NCBI GenBank assembly: GCA_030388825.1
Contig: CP128836.1
Location: 1 to 64,000 of the forward strand
DNA: 64,000 bases
Direction of reading: 5' to 3'
From: Rossellomorea sp. AcN35-11
GTDB taxonomy: Bacteria > Bacillota > Bacilli > Bacillales > Bacillaceae_B
Shown: positions 59,347 through 64,000 of the stretch, piece after piece
Layout of the letters: every line of letters starts with the position of its first letter
How positions within the stretch are numbered: the first letter of the stretch is position 1
The notes under the pieces: model-generated
Databases searched by the model: none
What the model saw: only the letters and a program-made list of their open reading frames with translations
Told to the model about the DNA's origin: nothing
Translations under genes and position numbers: made by a program

Positions 59347-60392
59347 ATGTTAACAGTAAGAGAAGCAGTAGCAGACGCAATTAGAGAAGAAGGAGGAATC
59401 GGTCTTTTAAAACGTCTGTATGATAAAGTTATCAGCCGATTTCAAGATGAAGACCTAAACCCACCTAATAAAGAGTCTATTCGAGAAATTTTAGGATCTC
59501 ACACAATCGTAGATCCTGAAGGAAGAGTTGGACGGGAGCGCAAAAACAAGTGGAGTTAAGTTCGAACGAGTCTCAAATGGAATATATAAATTAGCCGACG
59601 AGAATGGCGCTTGTGCAGTAATAGAAGGAGATGCTCGGGACCTGGAAGCTGCTGGCCTTGAAGAGGAAAGCGTTGACTTAATCATCTCTGACCATCCTTG
59701 GGACGAGGGACATAACCATCGCTCCAGCAATCAGAAAAACTTCGCAGCCAGATTACGAAGACACCACCTTTCTTTACGGGCGGTTCGACTTTCAACAAAA
59801 ATTCAAAGTGCTCAAAGAAGGTGGTTATTGTGTCGAAAACCTCCCTGCAGAGAATCACAAGAACACTAAGTACTTAAGAAAGATAAGGGAATATGCCGAA
59901 AGTGTAGGATTTCAATTTTACGCATTGATTCCCTGGATCAAATTTGGAGACAACCCGCGCAACACCGGACGCTTTAAGAAGGACCGGGAATACCTCCTCG
60001 TCCTATCTAAGAGCTCCGCTAGAAGGCTATCACCCATCGGCAAACCATATATGACTAAGGAAATGCTACCGGCACAATTCGATATGACAAAACAGATGAA
60101 AGAGTTAACCAAATCACATCAAGCAGAGAAGCCCGTTCTGTTATGGGAGCAAGTGATCCACCTATTAACAGAACCCGGAGAGGTTATTTTGGACCAATAC
60201 TCAGGTTCAGGTAGTGCTACTGAGGCAGCAATCAATACAAATAGACTTCCTATCTTAATTGAACTTCTTAGCGACAACATCAAAAAGATACGAAATAGAT
60301 TAGGACTGCCAGCCCTTTTAAAAGACAGAAAAAGAGAGAATCTCGAAAAAACATTTCGGGCTAAACCGAACGGCCAATTAGCTTTATTCTGA
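59347..60392 (+). pseudogene. DNA methyltransferase (beta-type N4/N6) with HTH, two frame changes
   Basis: Three frames together make one protein: residues from ATG 59347 (LTVREAVADAIREEGGIGLL... IREILGSHTIVDPEGRVGR, HARE-HTH-like); from about 59545 (VKFERVSNGIYKLADENG... SVDLIISDHPWDEG with the catalytic DxPW motif); and from about 59750 (EGGYCVENLP... GEVILDQYSGSGSATEAA with the AdoMet motif). The order catalytic-then-AdoMet marks a beta-class amino-methyltransferase. Each junction needs one base removed. It may pair with the broken nuclease at 15.5-16.4 kb, but they are far apart. Confidence 0.75.
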
Positions 60393-60435
60393 TTTAGTCT
60401 ACTTTAGACTATCTAAGATGGACTAACTAAAAAGA

Positions 60436-60473
60436 CCATTCAACTAATACTTGTTGAATGGTCTTTTTTCTAT
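60436..60473. terminator. Bidirectional terminator
   Basis: AAAGACCATTCAAC and GTTGAATGGTCTTT pair, flanked by A and T runs, between the methyltransferase and the convergent HTH gene. Confidence 0.85.
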
Positions 60474-60859
60474 GCTCTTTTATGGTAACCAAACGCCCTT
60501 ACTACGTTCAATCTTTTCTTTCTTACTAGCTCCGCCAAGTCTTCTGAAGTAATAACACCTTTGTGTTGCTTATTGATTTCTGCAATCAATACATCTAATG
60601 CATGCTTCGGCTTCCCTAATTTCTTCGCCGGCTCTTCCAAGAGGGTATATAAGAATACTCCCTTTTCATTCATAGGTTCTACTTTGATTTTATATCCCTC
60701 TTGATATAATTCCCTCACACGAGCATCCCAACGAATGCTAACCTCTTTAAATCGAGTATTAGGCACCCCATTCTCGCCCGCTGTTCTTAATAACTCTAAA
60801 ACCTTATCTCTCTGATTTTGCCTTTTTACTTTATCCATTGTTTTGACCGCTGATTCCAT
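60470..60859 (-). CDS. Winged-helix protein
   Basis: The first 65 residues (NQRDKVLELLRTAGENGVPN, VSIRWDARVRELYQEGYKIK) match phage-type HTH proteins, and a second helical domain follows (DLAELVRKKRLNVVRAFGYH). It is likely a DNA-binding regulator. ATG 60859 follows AAAGGGTG. Confidence 0.75.
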   Translation of the reverse strand: MESAVKTMDKVKRQNQRDKVLELLRTAGENGVPNTRFKEVSIRWDARVRELYQEGYKIKVEPMNEKGVFLYTLLEEPAKKLGKPKHALDVLIAEINKQHKGVITSEDLAELVRKKRLNVVRAFGYHKRA

Positions 60860-60911
60860 ACCTATCACCCTTTTTCGTATATTGTTTTAATCTATTAGCA
60901 ATTCATTATCT

Positions 60912-63151
60912 TCAGGGCCCTATTACTCCCAAACCCTCTTCTCCCAATAAATCCCGGTCTATCTCAGATTCCAATTCTTCTTCACTTGTGACCGCCTCTT
61001 CATATTGACTGGTATCTTGCTCTTCCTGATTTGGCCCTGTTAGTTGGACAACCAAGCTATCACCTTGCTTAATTGGTTCCCCTGCTACTACACTCTGCAT
61101 AGACACGAAACCATTACCATAGTTTGAGAGACCCAATCCTAATAATTCTGAAAGCCTCATAACATCCCTCAGTGACCACCCCTCAATGTCAGGCATAGTC
61201 TTCTCTCCATTTGTTAACAGAAGAACCTTAGTCCCTTTTATCCTCGAACCACTCTCCGGGTATTGCCCCACCACTGTTTGACCATTACCAATAACAGTTA
61301 CATCCAACTCTTCTAGTTGTGATTCAGACTCACTCAATGAGCGGCCAACAAAATCTTCTATATCCACTGCATTGTCCACTTTTTTAATCTCAGTCTGTTC
61401 CACATTTTTATAAAAAAGGGTATTTGTCATGACTTTTCGAAATATATAAGAAACCGGATGATTTCCTACCTCGTAACCCCATTCTTTCAACTCTAACTTT
61501 GGTTTTTTCACCGCTACATACATCACAAATTGAGGATCATCCGCTGGCACAGCTCCCATGAAGGAAAACAAATAGTTTGAATATCCGTACATGTATCCAC
61601 CTTCAGGGTCAGGAATTTGAGCAGTACCCGTCTTCCCAGCAACTTTGTACCCGTCCAGTTTATACATTTGTGCAGTTCCCTTCTTTGAACTTACAACCGT
61701 TTCCATAGCCTCTAACACCGTTTCAGAAGTTTGAGGCGTAATTGGATTCCCTACGACTTTAGGTTTGTTTTCTTGAATGACTTCACCTGTATCAGAATCC
61801 ACCACTTTCTTAACAACGAAAGGCTGCATCATGTTTCCGTTATTAGCAACAGCGGTCATAGCTTTGACCAGCTGCATTGGAGTTACAGTAGTACCTTGAC
61901 CATAAGAAGATGTGATTTTCTCTATTGGCCAGTTGTATAAAATAGTTCCCTTTTTCTCTCCAGTTAGATCAATATCTGTTTTAGTGTCGAAATCGAATGA
62001 ATCTAGGTATTCTTTAAACTTCTCAGTTCCTAATTCTTCGTTTACAATTTTCGAAAACAGTACATTTGATGACCGCTGAAACCCTTCAAGATAAGAAATT
62101 GTCCCCCAACCTTTTCCGGAGTTATGATCTCGGATCGTGTGATAGTCACCGGAGATTTTATAAGTTCCTGAACGGTACAAAGTGTTTGGATTCCAAAACC
62201 CTTCATTGATATAAGATGCCAAAGTAAATATCTTCATAGTCGAACCAGGCTCGTAAGCATATTCGATAATATCGTTTTGATAATATTCAATATCTCTTAC
62301 ATTTGGATCAAAACTCGGGGCACTGCTCATCGCGAGAATCTCTCCGGTTTTCGGATCCGCAACGACGGCCATTATTTTCTCAGCCTCATATTCTTCATAA
62401 ACATAAGACACAGCTTCTTCTAAGAATGTCTGTATTTTTTGGTCAATCGTTAAAAAGATGTCATCACCATCCTCTGGCAAGTATATTTGCTCCTTAGGAT
62501 CTGGCAATTTAAATCCAACTTTGTCTGTTTGATAAGAGACAGAACCGTCTTTACCCATTAGTTCCTTATCATAAGTTTTCTCAATACCCATCTTCCCTTC
62601 TTCTCGCTCCAGGTCTTCTGAATACTGAGAGTAACCGATTGCGTGAGATGCAAATATACCGTTAGGATAGAATCTTGTGCTTTCTGCACGAAACTTTATA
62701 CCCGGTATCTCCAATGCTTCAATTTCATTTTTCACTGAAGGTTTTAAATTTTTTCCCTCTGTTCCAAATTCCACTTGAAATAGATTTTCTTTTGATAATT
62801 TATCGATTAGTTCTTGCTCGTTAACTTCTAAGATAGGCGCTAGTTTTTTTGCATGGCTTCTTTTGGATCTTTAACATGGTTTGGATATTCTTCTTCCAAG
62901 ATGGCGTAAATCGTATAAGACGTTGTATCCCTAGCTATTTCCATGCCATTACGATCGAGTATTCTACCTCTATCAGCTTTTAGATTTTCTTCAACTGTCC
63001 AAATATCTTTACCGAGCATGTTTAGATCTTGTTTATTAACTTCTTTTACAGATTGTATGTATGCTACCCTTCCCAAAAGTATTAGAAAGGAGACACAACT
63101 AAGAAGACACAAAACAAACCAACCATATCTAGCAAAACCCGTTTTCTCCAT
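60912..63151 (-). CDS. PBP2B-like transpeptidase with two PASTA domains, split at a slippery A7
   Basis: From ATG 63151 (after AGGAG): one helix, then LKADRGRILDRNGMEIARD. The 0 frame ends at TAG 62840 right after CAA AAA AAC. The -1 frame continues LAPILEVNEQELIDKL with the dimerisation domain and transpeptidase motifs STMK, SSN and KTG (VAGKTGTAQ), then two PASTA domains and an acidic tail. It is a class B PBP like PbpB/SpoVD. The sequence A-AAA-AAC is a canonical -1 slippery site with an immediate stop; a missing A (A8) would give the same fusion. Confidence 0.88.
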
Positions 63152-63171
63152 CTCTTCATCACTCCTGTAAT

Positions 63172-63232
63172 TAAAAAAGCACTGCAAAAACCTCATGAGT
63201 TGCCCCATGAAATTTCTACAGTGCTTCTGCAT
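63172..63232 (-). promoter_or_regulatory. Class B leader of the PBP gene
   Basis: The minus strand reads GCAGAAGCACTGTAGAAAT, a loop, TTTTTGCAGTGCT and TTTTTTAA, then AGGAG. Opening motif GAAGCAC. It starts right after the FtsK stop, so termination of ftsK is a second possible role. Confidence 0.65.
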
Positions 63233-63243
63233 ACGTTATTCTT

Positions 63244-64000
63244 TTAGGTTGTCAATTCGTAGAATTGATCTATTGATACTAATACTTCTCTTGGTTTACT
63301 TCCATTAGCCGCAGATACAATACCCCTATCTTCCATCATGTCGATTAGGCGCGCTGCACGATTGTACCCAACCCTAAACTTTCTTTGTAAACCAGAAGAC
63401 GATGCAGTACCCTGCTCAATAACAAACTCACAAGCATCAACGAATAATTCATCTTCCATATCTAAAACAGAATCTTGTTGAACCAAATTCTCTTCCTCAA
63501 ATAGGAACTCTGGTTCTTGTTGCTCCTTTATAAACTCAGTGACTCCTTCGATCTCTTCATCTGATACAAAGTTACCTTGTAATCGCACTGACTTAGCACC
63601 ATTACCGGAGAACAACATATCCCCTTTTCCTAGTAACTTTTCAGCTCCACCTTCATCCAATATTGTCCTGGAGTCAGTTTGTGAAGATACAGCAAAAGCA
63701 ATCCGAGTAGGAATATTCGCCTTAATTAATCCGGTGATAACATCAACGGAAGGTCTTTGTGTCGCAACAAGCAAATGGATCCCGCAAGCTCTCGCCTTTT
63801 GAGCAATACGGCAGATTGCATCTTCTACATCTGAAGGTGATACCATCATTAAGTCAGCTAATTCGTCAATTACCACAACGAGATATGGCATTTTCTCTTC
63901 TGCCTTTTCATTGTATCGTTGGATGTCTCTTACCTTTTCCTTTACAAACTTTTGATATCTAGACTCCATTTCATCTACTGCCCACTTTAGAGCTTTTGTA
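63244..64000 (-). CDS. FtsK/SpoIIIE DNA translocase, C-terminal part (continues past the right edge)
   Basis: The visible 252 residues include Walker B (YLVVVIDELADLMM), the RecA-like LLVATQRPSVDVITGLIKANIPTRIAFAVSS, DSRTILDEGGAEKLLGKGDMLF and the gamma winged helix (FVIEQGTASSSGLQRKFRVGYNRAARLIDMMEDRGIVS). The frame is open to 64000 (ALKWAVDEME), so the N-terminus lies outside. It pumps DNA, at septa or for plasmid/phage transfer. The PBP gene follows directly. Confidence 0.92.
   Translation of the reverse strand, partial: TKALKWAVDEMESRYQKFVKEKVRDIQRYNEKAEEKMPYLVVVIDELADLMMVSPSDVEDAICRIAQKARACGIHLLVATQRPSVDVITGLIKANIPTRIAFAVSSQTDSRTILDEGGAEKLLGKGDMLFSGNGAKSVRLQGNFVSDEEIEGVTEFIKEQQEPEFLFEEENLVQQDSVLDMEDELFVDACEFVIEQGTASSSGLQRKFRVGYNRAARLIDMMEDRGIVSAANGSKPREVLVSIDQFYELTT

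Noticed and set aside
4276..63232. Reading all leader hairpins simply as terminators of the preceding gene
   Set aside because: A promoter-like -10 lies upstream of the hairpin, no promoter fits between hairpin and gene, one copy (32281) has a divergent upstream gene and another (23398) follows a separate terminator. A double role remains possible for copies abutting a stop codon (12930, 63172).
1..64000. CRISPR arrays, tRNA or rRNA genes
   Set aside because: No regularly spaced direct repeats, tRNA cloverleaf or rRNA sequence was seen by eye. The spaced GCGA motifs are scattered promoter sites, not an array.
1..64000. Calling the window a phage outright
   Set aside because: dNTP genes, HNH-type genes and compact promoters suggest it, but no virion, lysis cassette, terminase or phage polymerase gene is present, and a megaplasmid fits as well.

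Overview
The window is low-GC DNA from a Bacillaceae-type Gram-positive. Evidence: strong AGGAGG-type ribosome-binding sites, frequent TTG and GTG starts, and relatives of Bacillus YolD, YtxG/YtxH, YutG (PgpA), KtrA/KtrB, YhaM, TagO, DivIB and Spx. It does not read like ordinary chromosome. Almost every gene is monocistronic or in a 2-3 gene unit, most lie on the minus strand, many encode 30-60 residue proteins, and nucleotide-metabolism genes (DHFR, deoxynucleoside kinase, dNMP kinase, dCMP deaminase, uracil-DNA glycosylase) are scattered among host-like envelope, signalling and cell-division genes. No capsid, tail, portal, replication-initiation, rRNA or tRNA gene is visible. I infer a very large extrachromosomal element (jumbo phage or megaplasmid) of a Bacillaceae host; phage versus plasmid cannot be settled from this window.

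Layout. 1-3.2 kb: an IS200/IS605-type element (TnpB, decayed TnpA, omega-RNA) sits inside a gene of an HTH/HNH-like paralog family; removing it restores the frame. 3.2-9.5 kb: small unknown genes, a YolD protein, a stand-alone FtsK-gamma-like protein, a LysM/G5/M23 peptidase and DHFR. 9.9-13.6 kb: response regulator, histidine kinase, unusual ketoacyl synthase and TerC. 14.5-18.5 kb: PgpA, a broken PD-(D/E)XK enzyme and KtrA/KtrB potassium uptake. 18.6-28 kb: SEC-C protein, DUF5667 protein, deoxynucleoside kinase, FIST, lytic transglycosylase, chemoreceptor, YhaM, DUF4870. 28-33.5 kb: YtxG/YiaA/YtxH, ABC transporter, HNH protein, dNMP kinase and dCMP deaminase. 34-46.5 kb: YbjQ-like protein, ClpX, AI-2E exporter, signal peptidase I, second chemoreceptor, HNH paralog, TagO-like transferase, flotillin. 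47-64 kb: surface protein, VanY, DivIB, DUF2325, Spx-like, YgiT/DUF4258 pair, HAD phosphatase, UDG, HPF, thioredoxin, broken DNA methyltransferase, PBP2B-like protein and FtsK C-terminus.

The most striking content is regulatory. Genes fall largely into two promoter classes. Class A promoters (about 17-19 copies) carry a -35 element close to TTCGCCAT exactly 16 nt before a TAnnnT -10, usually with a second TTCGCTT-like half-site about one helical turn upstream. Class B genes (about 25) have a TGnTATAAT-like -10 and then, in the untranslated leader, a terminator-shaped hairpin ending in a U-tract and opening with G-R-A-G-N-A-C, placed between promoter and ribosome-binding site. I found no gene with a good copy of both. 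This suggests two gene sets under separate control, one possibly by conditional termination near the 5' end.

Several genes (histidine kinase, putative restriction enzyme, methyltransferase, YiaA-like, DUF4258, PBP) are each interrupted by single-base frame changes, mostly at homopolymers. Sequencing error, decay, phase variation and, for the PBP, programmed frameshifting are all open.
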